Source of the DNA: Chalara sp. BL73
Taxonomy: Eukaryota; Ascomycota; Leotiomycetes; Helotiales
DNA length: 64,000 bases
NCBI GenBank assembly: GCA_918026815.1
Contig: CAKJVC010000088.1
Span: forward strand, 1,426,001 to 1,490,000
Reading direction: 5' to 3'
The position numbers and the translations under genes are program-made. Of the stretch, positions 46,201 through 56,527 are shown piece by piece. Every line of letters starts with the position of its first letter. Position 1 is the first letter of the stretch. The notes below the pieces were generated by a model. The model worked only from the letters and a program-made list of their open reading frames with translations. It did not search any database and had not been told where the DNA came from.

Positions 46201-46310
46201 TCAATGAGAAGGGCAAGATCATTTGGGATATCGAGCTTGTCGATAAGGAGAACGGAGATGTGGCCAACTTGGAGAACGTTCCTGTCTGGGAGAAGAGGAT
46301 TGATTATTGA
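43223..46310 (+). CDS. CSC1/OSCA1-like calcium-permeable stress-gated cation channel (DUF221)
   Basis: Six exons: 43223-43225, 43473-43675, 43727-44025, 44071-45393, 45445-45669 and 45736-46310, giving 875 aa. The family forms mechanosensitive, osmolarity-gated cation channels in the plasma or vacuolar membrane. The N-terminal TM is TLIPVAALAIAYFVVFLLL, followed by the family signature YRPRTFLG, WFGAFKSIPD, LEHQSLDGYLYLRFL, a second TM (ICFVGALITWPILFPVNATGG) and a third (GWIFFSFVMYIITRET). A large cytosolic loop (about residues 185-385) is Lys/Glu-rich and carries the PRATQVVPKEIIWKNL block. The pore TM region follows (IVFWSIPVAVVGAISN, PPKILGIVTGLLPSVLLALLM, NILNIGSLAML and more). The start is inferred: exon 1 is only an ATG before a GT donor, and a 247 nt intron follows. 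A TGA just upstream of the acceptor blocks a longer start. Confidence 0.88.
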
Positions 46311-47074
46311 TTTATTGCGCCAATTATGAAATACTTTGAAGAGGAGAAGCGCTGGAAGCGAAAAGGGGTTCTATGTATATATTTTGATCTCCCGCATATA
46401 TAAGATAAGAGGTCTTTAACTTACTACTAATATGACATGATATAATCTAATCAGGACGATTTCGTTGGTGCTCTGAGCTCGAGATCTTCTACACTTTAGT
46501 CCTGGCACGTTTGCTCTCTTATTTTATATAAGTTGCATTAATACCGCTGCGCATTAAACCGTTAACGATTCTCAATTAGAAACTTGATCCTGGGGGCGAA
46601 TATATCTATTGGTATTCCCCTACTCATTAGTCCGATATTGTATGGATCCTGTAAAGCAATTTTCGGCAACAAAGTAAATTGAGAAATTTACGATTTACAT
46701 TTTTATTAAATATTTATGTAAGAAAGAGTAATATAGCTGCAGCATCCCACTTATTTCATTGCGCGTACTGAAATGCACGTGCATGGCGTAGCAAATGCGG
46801 CCACAATCAGGCAATCAAAACGCAGATGACAAGGCAATAGAAAAAGTCCCTGCTTGCGTTATTTAAAAACCTGCTTCTTGTTTCCTTAACATGATCAAAA
46901 GGTGCTCGGATCTAGCTACACCTATTATTCGTTAAACTCTACAAACCTTGCTGGCTCTGTAGCTGGCCTCAGGCTTGAATTTGTAGTGATAGAGAGAGTG
47001 GCTAACGACCTTTCCTGTAAGGCGCAAAAGGTCGACCGTGATGCAAAGTTCCAGGGAGCTCGAAAAAAAAGGTC
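46311..47074. other. Intergenic, no gene seen
   Basis: AT-rich DNA (about 46620-46740 especially). A 132-codon frame at 46902-47300 overlaps exons of the DUF7708 gene in another frame and is judged a shadow. Confidence 0.45.
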
Positions 47075-48953
47075 ATGGCAGACGCTCAGAACTTCCCGAT
47101 TTGGTACACAGCAGATAAAAGTAATCAGAAGTGAGCATACTGCTGTTATTTTTTTTTCATTGATCGAAAGAAGCCATGTTGTGCATGCTAATTCAAGAAA
47201 CGCGGCTGCAGAGTGGATCCTGCAAGCCAGACATTCGATGAAGCTCTTGCTATTTTCAGGTCAGAATTGTCCAAAGATAGGGCAATACTTCAATGGATAG
47301 AAGTTTCAAAGCTTGGAAATCTGCAGGAAGTCCTTGCAGCGGTCACTCATGAACGAAGAAGGTACGAGCTCCTTAAAGGAAACTCTGCCATCCGACAATG
47401 TCTGTGTCGCCTCTCGGAACGGTTGCCCTGTTACGGAGACATCATGGATTTTTTGATCCAACAGCATCCGGAGCATGTGTCGTTGGTGTGGGGTGCCATG
47501 AGATTCCTCATCTTGGTTAGTATATACTTCCATTTAGAAGAATATTTCAAATAGCTTTAACCGGTTAAGACTTAGAGAGACCCATTCTATGGAGGTATAC
47601 TCACTCTTGACTTACCAAGGAAATGTCCCCTACATGTTGGAAGAGACAAATTTGTCCATTATTGCTGACTATCCCCAGGGAGTTGTTAGTCAACAGAAGC
47701 TCATAATTCGATTATCAAGCGGACTCTGCCAGATTGCAGAGGCATTACCTAGAGCAGAACTTATACTTCGATTATATCCAATTCCTGGGGTCAGGCGGCT
47801 CATTTATAACATGTGCGCACGTATTCTAAGGTTCTTGATCCGATCACTTCGTTGGTACCAGGAGTCCAAATTATTGCATCTCGCCCATGCTATCACGAGA
47901 CCAGCGGAACTTCGTTTTGACGACTTGATTGAGGAGATACGCTTGCTGTCTAGAAAAATGACGGATCTTGCCTTAGCAAGTGGCTACGCTGAGCAACGTG
48001 ATATGCACACTGAGCAGAAAGGACCGCGGAAGAAAGTGGATCACTTGACCACGCTAGTTGAGCAACTTAGAGACACTATTGCCATCGACCAAGCGATAAA
48101 CGCATCAGCCCGAATTGAACTGCGCCAAGGTTTGTCGGAGATTCAACTAGGCCAACTTTTAAGTCTCATCTCCAATAGTGCTCTACTTGACCCCATCAAA
48201 AGCCTCCAAACAGCACTATTTATGCGAAATAGGCGCCGCCAAAGAGAGAAAAATAATAAGGAACCGTCGTTCTTGAAGATCAAGAAGCTGAATGATTGGA
48301 ATACCACTGGGTGGTCAGAACTTGCCATTCTCAGAGGCACGCGCAAGCTTCGATTTGAGATCAAGGATTTCTGTAGCGGTTCTATCTTGCTACTTCAACA
48401 GAAGCAAACACCTGTTATCTGGGCTCTGAAAGCAATTGAGAGCCACGAAACTCCAGGGAACATGACTTCAACAATTGATCTATTGAAGTACTTAACATGT
48501 CAGGCTTTGCGCCTGAATAAGACTATCCATACTGACACAGCAGTTACTCCATGGCTGAAGTCTTTTTGGGGAGCACAGACAGAGGCTGATTGGTTCAATG
48601 TACTTGCATCCGTCCTACAGGGAATCCCTCTGCTCTATATCATTGTCGATATCGAGCTTTTACATCCATCGCTCCCGGATATATCGAAGGGATTTAGCTG
48701 GCCGGGGTCATTTCGTTCATTATTCGCTGGTTTTGTTGAACGCAACATCAGAACGATTCTCAAGGTTGCGCTGGTTAGCTATGGATCATCTATCATCAAC
48801 TATTCTATAGACCAAGAGCTCCGGGATTTGATGGTTCCTGTAGGTGGTTCTGGTCTTTTGCAAAGAAGAGTAAAAAAAGATGGAAATAGACGTTTAGCAC
48901 GTGGGGGAAAGACTAACCTGCCTCGCAGAATCAGGGGAAGTGGTGGCAGGTGA
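47075..48953 (+). CDS. DUF7708 STAND-type fungal protein
   Basis: Three exons, 47075-47130, 47212-47515 and 47679-48953, give 544 aa. The splice at 47130/47212 (GTGAGC donor, CTGCAG acceptor, 81 nt) gives the start MADAQNFPIWYT and joins to the open frame, which otherwise starts from a GTG. The N-terminal part matches DUF7708: LIQQHPEHVSLVWGAMRFLIL, then a helix with QIAEALPRAEL, and the RFLIRSLRWYQESKL block. This domain is often found at the N-terminus of fungal NACHT/STAND NTPases. The C-terminal part (SGSILLLQQKQTPVIWALKAIE, LLKYLTCQALRLN, LLYIIVDIELL) looks like an NTPase-type region, but I find no Walker A P-loop, so it may not hydrolyse nucleotide. Function unknown; STAND proteins act in non-self or incompatibility signalling. 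Confidence 0.72.
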
Positions 48954-49404
48954 AGAAAAAATCGGAACAAGTAATTCTTCCTTTTTTTAAAAGAAAAAAA
49001 GTTAAATCTACCATGTGAGGCTATGCTTACATTACAAATAAAAATACTTGACTGTTATTTTTTGGGGATGTTGGGCAGAGTGAATGTGCAGCTCCACTTA
49101 TGATATCACAAATCACTGGGCTGATTCCTAGGCTCATATAATCACGTGAGATATACACTGGTTGGCTGCCTACGCCGTCTCCATGTTGCATTCGCCTCAA
49201 GAATCATGGCCCTCCCCCCCCAAAAAGCAACACAAAGATGTAGTAAGCGAGAAATCCTGGTATAGGCAGTCAGCTGTTGCCTTATGGCAACCAGAATTTG
49301 CACCTCCTACTCGTACAGACATGTTTTCGTGCTGATTATAGTTTCGTGGGATCGGTCTCTTGAGCTGTTCAATGGTTCTTTAACATCAAGTTCTACATTT
49401 GCCA
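48954..49404. other. Intergenic between DUF7708 gene and AAA gene
   Basis: A 451 bp gap. It starts with a poly-T/poly-A stretch (about 48980-49003) likely in the 3' region and has a run of eight C at about 49216-49223. No gene. Confidence 0.45.
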
Positions 49405-52400
49405 ATGCTAGGTCAGTCTTCTCGAGTCTCAGCTGCCTCACAAAGCGTCACTCGCGGGGCTGAGAAGGCTCAAAACACCCACTTCCCCGACCAGTTCGCT
49501 CGAACCCACGGAGTTTTTGAATACGATAACGAGGGAAACGAGGAGAGCAGCAAGAAGGATCACAACGAGTATATCTACGAAGGCTACGGAGACTACGGAG
49601 ATTACGGAGACTTCGTCGGTTGCCAACACCACGAGGACGACCAGATCTACGGCCTGCACGACGATAACAACAATATCACCAGCCGAGAAAATCGGGAGGC
49701 CAACGACCTCCGGAGCCCGCCAGCGCCTCTCAAAGGGAGTGCACGGTCGACCGCGCTACCCTCAAATCTTGCCCCGTACCAACACATTGTCCCAATTCAT
49801 CGCTCCGTATCAACTCCATCTACGACAGCTGTACACACTTCAAATCTTGTTCCTCCTGCAGATCTCAGCTCGGGTAAAGATAGGGAACGGCTTAGCGAGC
49901 CTAGTTCGGTTGTTGCTGGGCGCCCTCGTAATCTTCATATACCGATAACTATATCTGACGACCGCAGCGAAGATAGTGATATCAATTCCCGGGTTTTGCT
50001 TGCCCTTAGAAGTCGTAATCAGGGCCCAGGTGGAGTATTACGACCCGCAACTCCTCAAAAACCCCCCTCCCCATCACCTTTTGAAGGTATTGCCTCTAAA
50101 TCAGGTAACCCAGGAGGAGTAACAGGTGTTGCGAACCAAGCACTTGTAGACTACCAAACTAAGTTGCTGCTTCTCGAACAGCAGAATAAAATGAGACGTA
50201 TGATGCAGTATCAAAAACAGGATAGCACAATACCTCGACCCGATCTTCCATCAAACATATATCTGCAGACTGGCCAGCCTGGTGGCAGTGGACCTGAGCA
50301 GTCCCCAAATCTTCCGGGCGGAGTTAACACCACGGTGCAATCGACCTGGCCCAGATACGCACGAGATCTAGCACCCCAACCAACTAGCCAGGCACCAGAG
50401 CAACAGAACTTCAACAGGCCCAGCAAGGAGCGACAAGAGGTGAATATGTGGACCAGCGTCCTACCTCCGCCTATGCCTATCAATAAAAGTCCATTCTCCG
50501 CGCACGTACCCGAGCGGGCCGCATTGGCCGGGCAAGGTGCAAGGACCCCAGAGATAGGAGTCGATGGTATGCATCCTGCAAATAATATGCCCAGTAGCGG
50601 CTACTTGAGGTCTCACTATAATGGTGATGTCGGGACTTCGAACTTTTCCGACAGCTCAATGGCATCGGCCAATCCAACAAATATCCAGTCAAAGCCCTTG
50701 GACGTTTCAGATGAGTCCAATTCCGACTTGAACAAGCTTCTCGCACACATAGAAGCCCTCCAGAGGAGAGCAGATGCCTTGAAAGTAGCGAAAAGAGAAC
50801 AAGATCCACCTCAATACATGATTCTACACCGTTTAAGCCAAGGTAATAGCTCAACCGTGTACTTAGATGCTCCACAATGGGCTCTTGGACAGGATAGCTC
50901 GAGAGTACTAAAGAGCAGTCTTCCGTTATCAAATGTTTCGGCATACTTGGGAAAGCATCCAACTGTTGCATTCGTTGTCTATCGCAAGTACGACGTCACA
51001 GGGCTGATATCAACGCCACCCGAGGATGAGCGGGAAGACTGTGGTGAAAATACCGGTGTTTTTCCATCCGTTAAGCATACGGAAGAGTCTATCTCGATAA
51101 TATCAGACGATCTGGTATTGACCTTGACAGAATTTCTGAAGACAGTGCCTGAGTTTACAGAAGTCGCCGATTCAATTAGCCGATACGCAGAGGTTCCAGC
51201 CCCATATCTTTTCATATATCACTCTCGATCTGTTATTCAGCAGTACCTGGAGGTATTACCGGAACAACGCCGAAAGAGGCTAAGCTGTCTACTATTCTAT
51301 ATATACTCGATGTACCGAGAGGAGTATAACGAGGTTGACTCGTTGTTGCAGCGGAAGAAAATACGTTTGCAATATATCAGATATCTTTTTAAACCTGGTG
51401 ACGTTGTTGTTGAACGGAAAGACCAAGATATCAGAGGGTTTTGCACTGGATCCGAGCTTTCTGAGTCTACTGTCCAAAGGACCTCGACCAAGAAAAACGC
51501 TCATTTGGCCAATTATGTCGAAACGCTAAGGTGTCTCTTAGGGGATGATGGGAAACCCTCAGCAAAGGTCGACAGTAATGTCTACAACTGGAAGATTTCT
51601 GGCTGGTCATGGAAATTCGATGGGGCGTTCTCGCGGATTTCCTCCAGTCTCGAATTGTCTCTTGAGGTTAATGACAAGAAAGAGCAATCCGAGGTGGATA
51701 TAAATGAGCTCAATATTTATCCTCTAGCCTTTGCAAACGAATGCCTAAAACAACGACTTAAGAAACGTGGCGAAATGTTCTGGAAGTGCAGATTTCAACA
51801 TCTGGTATCGTATCATGATGATGACAGACACGACCTGGATGGCTCAGCCGATGAACGTTACATGATCGATCTGATGACATATCGAGAGCTCCATAAGCAG
51901 CAGTCCGAGGGACAAAAAGGATATGTGCCTGAAGACTTTAAGGATGATCTAGGCCCGGAGATGATGAAACGAAAGGACCCACCCAATGAAAAGTTCATCT
52001 ACTTGCTTCCACTGTCTATCAAAGGCTTCAACTTACAGCGGAAACGTTGGGTGGATCTCCGGGTCGACAGAATGGACGAGGTCGTCTGGAACAAAAAGGC
52101 ATTCAAGAGCCTTGTCCTCGCGCACAAGACCAAGGATCTTATCCAGGCTTTGGTAAGCAAGCAGCTAGACTCAGAAAAGTCCACAGACTTGATTCAGGGG
52201 AAGGGCAATGGACTGATCCTGCTGCTTCACGGCGGACCTGGGACTGGCAAGACACTCACAGCTGAGAGCGTGGCGGAGATTGCCGAGAAGCCCCTATATC
52301 GCGTTACTTGCGGAGATATTGGGACCGAGCCAGAAGAAGTCGAAGCGTACCTCGAATCAGTACTGCATCTTGGCAAGATCTGGAAAGGCGTCGTCTTGCT

Positions 52401-52914
52401 AGACGAGGCTGACGTCTTCCTAGAGCAGCGAAGCTTGGATGATTTGCGGCGAAATGCGCTTGTATCCATTTTTCTGAGAGTCCTTGAGTACTATGACGGG
52501 ATACTCGTACTCACTAGTAATCGTGTTGGAACATTCGACGAGGCTTTCAAGTCTCGTATCCAGCTCGCGCTTCACTACCCGAAACTTGACCACGCGAAGC
52601 GTGCAAAGGTTTGGGAGAACTTTATCGAACGGCTTGAAGACCTCAAAGAAAATAATATCGACTTCATTGACCTGAGATATAACATTAGGGAGCTTGCTAA
52701 AAATAGGATGAACGGGAGAGAGATCCGGAATGCTATCACACTTGCCCGACAGTATACACAGTGGAAGGCGACGAACCTAAATTTTACCGAATTACAAGAT
52801 ATTATCAAAATATCCGGGCAGTTTGACGTATACTTGTCTGAACTAAATCACAACATAACACAAGACCAGCTTGCTCAAGATGATGGCTTAAGGTTGGCAG
52901 AAGCTGATAAATAG
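49405..52914 (+). CDS. DUF7025 / AAA+ ATPase family protein
   Basis: A single-exon 1169 aa protein starting at the ATG at 49405 (MLGQSSRV); the frame is open before it only from a TTG. Residues 1-450 are disordered and low-complexity, with a Tyr/Gly/Asp repeat and Pro/Ser/Gln stretches. The middle region fits the DUF7025 block (YNWKISGWSWKFDG, then INELNIYPLAFANE). The AAA module is complete: Walker A GGPGTGKT at about 943-950, Walker B VVLLDEAD at about 996-1003, the sensor-1 region VLTSNRVGTFDEAF, and an arginine in SRIQLALHYPKLD. A short lid follows. These proteins are fungal, often of nuclear or mitochondrial ATPase (ATAD-like) type, and many appear near NLR genes. Motor and substrate are unknown. 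It lies directly downstream of the DUF7708 gene on the same strand. Confidence 0.85.
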   Translation: MLGQSSRVSAASQSVTRGAEKAQNTHFPDQFARTHGVFEYDNEGNEESSKKDHNEYIYEGYGDYGDYGDFVGCQHHEDDQIYGLHDDNNNITSRENREANDLRSPPAPLKGSARSTALPSNLAPYQHIVPIHRSVSTPSTTAVHTSNLVPPADLSSGKDRERLSEPSSVVAGRPRNLHIPITISDDRSEDSDINSRVLLALRSRNQGPGGVLRPATPQKPPSPSPFEGIASKSGNPGGVTGVANQALVDYQTKLLLLEQQNKMRRMMQYQKQDSTIPRPDLPSNIYLQTGQPGGSGPEQSPNLPGGVNTTVQSTWPRYARDLAPQPTSQAPEQQNFNRPSKERQEVNMWTSVLPPPMPINKSPFSAHVPERAALAGQGARTPEIGVDGMHPANNMPSSGYLRSHYNGDVGTSNFSDSSMASANPTNIQSKPLDVSDESNSDLNKLLAHIEALQRRADALKVAKREQDPPQYMILHRLSQGNSSTVYLDAPQWALGQDSSRVLKSSLPLSNVSAYLGKHPTVAFVVYRKYDVTGLISTPPEDEREDCGENTGVFPSVKHTEESISIISDDLVLTLTEFLKTVPEFTEVADSISRYAEVPAPYLFIYHSRSVIQQYLEVLPEQRRKRLSCLLFYIYSMYREEYNEVDSLLQRKKIRLQYIRYLFKPGDVVVERKDQDIRGFCTGSELSESTVQRTSTKKNAHLANYVETLRCLLGDDGKPSAKVDSNVYNWKISGWSWKFDGAFSRISSSLELSLEVNDKKEQSEVDINELNIYPLAFANECLKQRLKKRGEMFWKCRFQHLVSYHDDDRHDLDGSADERYMIDLMTYRELHKQQSEGQKGYVPEDFKDDLGPEMMKRKDPPNEKFIYLLPLSIKGFNLQRKRWVDLRVDRMDEVVWNKKAFKSLVLAHKTKDLIQALVSKQLDSEKSTDLIQGKGNGLILLLHGGPGTGKTLTAESVAEIAEKPLYRVTCGDIGTEPEEVEAYLESVLHLGKIWKGVVLLDEADVFLEQRSLDDLRRNALVSIFLRVLEYYDGILVLTSNRVGTFDEAFKSRIQLALHYPKLDHAKRAKVWENFIERLEDLKENNIDFIDLRYNIRELAKNRMNGREIRNAITLARQYTQWKATNLNFTELQDIIKISGQFDVYLSELNHNITQDQLAQDDGLRLAEADK
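49583..49612 (+). repeat. 9-bp tandem repeat in the AAA protein N-terminus
   Basis: GGCTACGGAGACTACGGAGATTACGGAGACTTC gives about three repeats of Tyr-Gly-Asp within the coding region. It is prone to length change between strains. Confidence 0.75.
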
Positions 52915-54264
52915 GAAGGTGGTTTGATGAGAGCTACATAAGATTAGCTCTCTGCAAGGAACTCAAATTGGTATATTCAAATAGGATACGTTGACTAACG
53001 CAGATAAACCCAGACATTATAATACAATTCAATATTGGCCTAGTACTAGCATGGCGAAAGCAAAATGCGACTTGGTCGTTCGGAGTCCAAGCAAGTCTAT
53101 TAATTCAGAGTTATCCGTCTCAAAGGTAAGGTCACTATGTGGCTTTGCCTCGTAATATGCTTGGATGACTATGAGATACTCGTTAAGTGATGGTTATCCC
53201 AGTAATAGAGGGAGAGATCAGGAAGTGATCTCATTGCAGGCCACAAATACCGCATTATGTTATTACTATGTTAAAAGCACATATATAGGTAGATACAGCT
53301 TCGAAATACTCAGCTTGATATCAGATTTGAGTCAAGTAAATTGCGAACCTATCACCACATAACATGATAAACAGTGTGTATTTCCGTGTATCTAGTAAAT
53401 AATCGAATAAAAACAAAAACACAAGCCAAAGAAATACCTGAATATTACTTCAGTAGTTGACTAGTTTGTTTCAAACTTATGTTACAAGAGTGCCTTCGTG
53501 AGAAAGTCATGTTTGACGGTGAACAAAGACGCAAGTATCGGGTACGCGAAAGAAGATTTAAACCCTCAATGATTCCAAAGTGCTGATTCGAGAGCCAAGT
53601 CCAACAATATGTCTAAAGCTTCATTCTCGTACTCAGCGATTTAAACTATGAAGATAAACTGCGACAATAACCAATGGAGCTATATCGATGCTGTGAGCAG
53701 TGCCACGCCGCAGGTTCGCCCTTGAGGTCGCCGACTCACAAGGGGGGGTTACATTGGGGCATGCGCTTTGCTTTTCTATACGATTCCAGGATTTTTTGGG
53801 CATTATTTCGGCCGGGTTTATGGCTGGGTGTGCCAGGTGTGCCCAGGACAAAAATGGTCGCTTTTGTATGCTATCCTGCGTAGCCGTAAGAGGGTTGTGC
53901 CATGGCTTCTCCTCAAATAAACAATAAGCTGGCTTTATCGTACGCTTGTGTATTATTATTTCAACTTTTAGGAATCTGAACTAGTTATAAAGCTTGTAGT
54001 TGGCACGAGCATTCACATCCACTGGTGACTGAGGGTTCGCGAATAATCGTCAAGAACCGGGTGCTATTACGAAGAGGCTTTCGGTGGTTTGGAAAGATTC
54101 AAAGAAATCCTGTCCCATGGCTATTTTATGGAGGTCTTCTGGCAGATTGTGTGCACAAACGACTTTAGAGCGCTTAAATACCCAACGCAGAGTAATCCGT
54201 ATTAATGAGTCTCGTGAACTTCTTTTTCTTTTCACTACATAGAATGATCTACTAATATTGCTCT
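52915..54264. other. Intergenic, AT-rich, no gene seen
   Basis: About 1.35 kb. A GC-richer island at about 53700-53850 holds short frames on both strands (53633-53927) without family signal. Otherwise AT-rich with possible RIP-affected repeat relics. Confidence 0.4.
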
Positions 54265-55309
54265 CTAACTTACTGCAACCAGAGAGTTGACAGTATCGAC
54301 AACACACTGCTCAAGTGATCTAAATGGTATTCCGAGAACGTCTGTCATAGGATTGGTATCGATATTAAGACGTCGAACTGGTGGGATTTCGAACTTCTCG
54401 GGTAATTTTTCTGCCAATCCAGGGAACTTTTCCTTGATAATCTTAGCAATCTGCTGATTACTGTAAGGCCCCTCAGCTGCTATGAATCGTCTACCGGCGG
54501 CTTCTGGCACCTCAATCGCTCGCACGTGCGCTAGAGCCACGTCTCGGACATCTACCCAGGAGAATGCATCGTCCACAATGCCAGATTTCATTTTACCCTG
54601 AATAATGTCTCTGAACCTTTGGTTGGAGGTGTTGACAGCATCGAGGCTATTTAGGTTGTTCGATACTGGCCCGAAAATCATGACTGGGTTGATGGTAGAG
54701 AGAGAGAACCCAGGCCTTTCCTCCTCAACAAAATCCCATGCGGCTTTCTCAGCGAACTTCTTGCTGCCAACGTATGCAAGCTGGCTGTTCGATAAGGCTT
54801 GCTCCATTGTAATGGGGTTCCAGGCACTCTCAGTATACAAAGGCGGAGATTCAGTCATTTGCACGACTGCCGCGAACGACGAGGTGATGACGACACGCTT
54901 CACCGACGGAGCGAATGTTGCGATTGCCTTGAGAATGCTTGTCGTGCCATTGACCGCCGGCTCAATCATGTCTTTCTTAAGGTCTTTCGCATGGTAGTGG
55001 AAGGGGCTGGCAGTGTGCAGAACAGCTTCGAAGGGAGGATTTTGCTGAATAGCTGTATCGAAAGCCCCGGGCTGAGAGATGTCTTTGACAATACAATAAT
55101 CTAGTTTCCCTGGTGAGTCTTGATAGTCTTGGAGGATTTGCTTGCCCTTTTCATGGCTGCGGACAGTGGTAACGACGGTGTGTCTGAAGGCAATGTCAGC
55201 TTGGCTGCTGAGTTTGTCTTGCATACAGTAGGGCTTACCCCCGTTTGAGGAGATAATCTAAGCAGTGTCTTCCAAGGAAACCGCTTCCTCCAGTCAGAAG
55301 GACTCTCAT
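54265..55309 (-). CDS. NADPH-dependent methylglyoxal reductase-like (GRE2 family)
   Basis: Two exons on the minus strand, 55309-55239 and 55204-54265, give 336 aa. The first exon starts MRVLLTGGSGFLG and carries the nucleotide-binding GxxGxxG motif. The next blocks are typical of GRE2/dihydroflavonol-4-reductase-like extended SDRs: the VLHTASPF strand, VVITSSFAAVV with catalytic Ser, YVGSKKFAEKAAWDF with YxxxK, and SLSTINPVMIFGPV. GRE2 reduces methylglyoxal and other ketones with NADPH in the cytosol. The acceptor is a tandem CAGCAG so a one-Ser difference is possible. A GTAAGT near the stop could allow a further short 3' exon. It faces the HSP31-like gene from a shared 449 bp region. Whether methylglyoxal is the main substrate is inference. 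Confidence 0.83.
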
Positions 55310-55758
55310 GATGCACGAGAAAGGATGGAAAGTTTGGTGCCAAATAGCTGAACCGGCAATCACTCTGTACTCAAAGTGTGAACGAACCAGGAATGTGGAC
55401 GGGAAGCATTACTTTGAGACGACTTGAAAAATAATAAAAGCACGGAAGCTGATACTTGTAAGCACAATACTTTATAAGTCAGGCTGAATTTAGTTGAGAT
55501 AAAATCGCCGCTAGTCACAGATGCGGAAATACTCCTTATGAACTTCCTGCAAGCGACGCACCCCTGTAAGCCTGACTCGTTGTTCTTAGTTGTGGCTTCG
55601 CATTAATAAGAATGTGGCTCGATCATTGAACGCAGTATAAGAAAGACGGAGTGGCAGGCAGTGGATGGGAATCTTTAAAAACTTGCCTCGTTATCTGGAT
55701 AATTAAAAACAACGAGAATCAGCTTCGCGTACCCTTCTGCACAATCTTTCTTCCCATC
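55310..55758. promoter_or_regulatory. Shared divergent promoter, GRE2-like / HSP31-like
   Basis: The 449 bp between two divergent start codons must serve both genes. It is AT-rich near the middle (TAGTTGAGATAAAATCG) and includes a GCAGTATAAGAAAG TATA-like element on the plus strand at about 55630. No stress-response-type sites are proven. Confidence 0.5.
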
Positions 55759-56527
55759 ATGGCTTCGGCAACACGGCCTCGTTTACTAGTTGTCTTGTCT
55801 TCTCAAACAACAATTCCAGCGACGGGAGCATCGACTGGCTGGTACCTGCCTGAGCTGGTGCACCCGTACAATGCACTTGCTCCTCATGTCGACATAACCA
55901 TCACATCACCCAAAGGCGGAAAGGCACCAGTAGACCCATATTCAGTCGAGGCAACGAAAGATGATGCCGCGTGCGCACAATTTATCAAAGAGCAAGAAGC
56001 GCTCTGGACGGACACTGCAAAGCTTGAAAGCTTCATTGGACGGGCCAAAGAGTTCGACGGCATCTTTTTCGTTGGTGGCCACGGACGTAAGTCAATAGCC
56101 TATGCTATTTTGGATAATCAAGTAAGAGGGGCTGACAAGCACAGCAATGTTTGATCTCGCAACAGACAAAACTTCCCATGCACTGATTCGGGAATTCTAC
56201 GAATCCTCCAAGCTTGTGTCCGCTGTGTGCCACGGGCCCGCAGCACTGGTTAACGTCACGCTTTCGGACGGCACTTACCTGGTGGCAGGACAGACGGTGA
56301 CTGGATTGTCGAATGCGGAGGAGGACGCCCTGCAAGCTACTGCTATCATGCCGTTCCTGCTGGAGACTGAACTACGAAATCACGGAGCTAGTTATGTTAA
56401 AGCGGATGGCTTGTTCGGCGTTAAGGTGGTGAGGAGTGGAAAGGAGGGCAATCTGGTGACTGGGCAAAATCCACCCAGCGCTGGGGTTATTGGAGGAGAA
56501 ATCTTGAAGGCATTGAAAACGGTTTAA
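55759..56527 (+). CDS. DJ-1/PfpI family protein, HSP31-like glutathione-independent glyoxalase
   Basis: Two exons, 55759-56086 and 56145-56527, with a 58 nt intron (GTAAGT donor), give 236 aa. The start is the ATG at 55759 (MASATRPRLLVV). It belongs to the Hsp31-like branch of the DJ-1/ThiJ group, which converts methylglyoxal to lactate without glutathione and can act as a chaperone. Catalytic residues can be placed: Glu32 (GWYLPELVHPY) and Cys138-His139 (SAVCHGPAAL), the same Cys138 position as in yeast Hsp31. Length matches the yeast protein (237). GGHGPMFDL and the ITSPKGGKAPVDP stretch are also family features. It is divergent from the GRE2-like gene. Confidence 0.9.

Noticed and set aside
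46902..47300. 132-codon plus-strand open frame
   Set aside because: Overlaps exons 1-2 of the DUF7708 gene in another frame; a shadow.
53633..53927. Short open frames in a GC-richer island
   Set aside because: Frames on both strands, no family signal; perhaps a decayed repeat, not enough to call.
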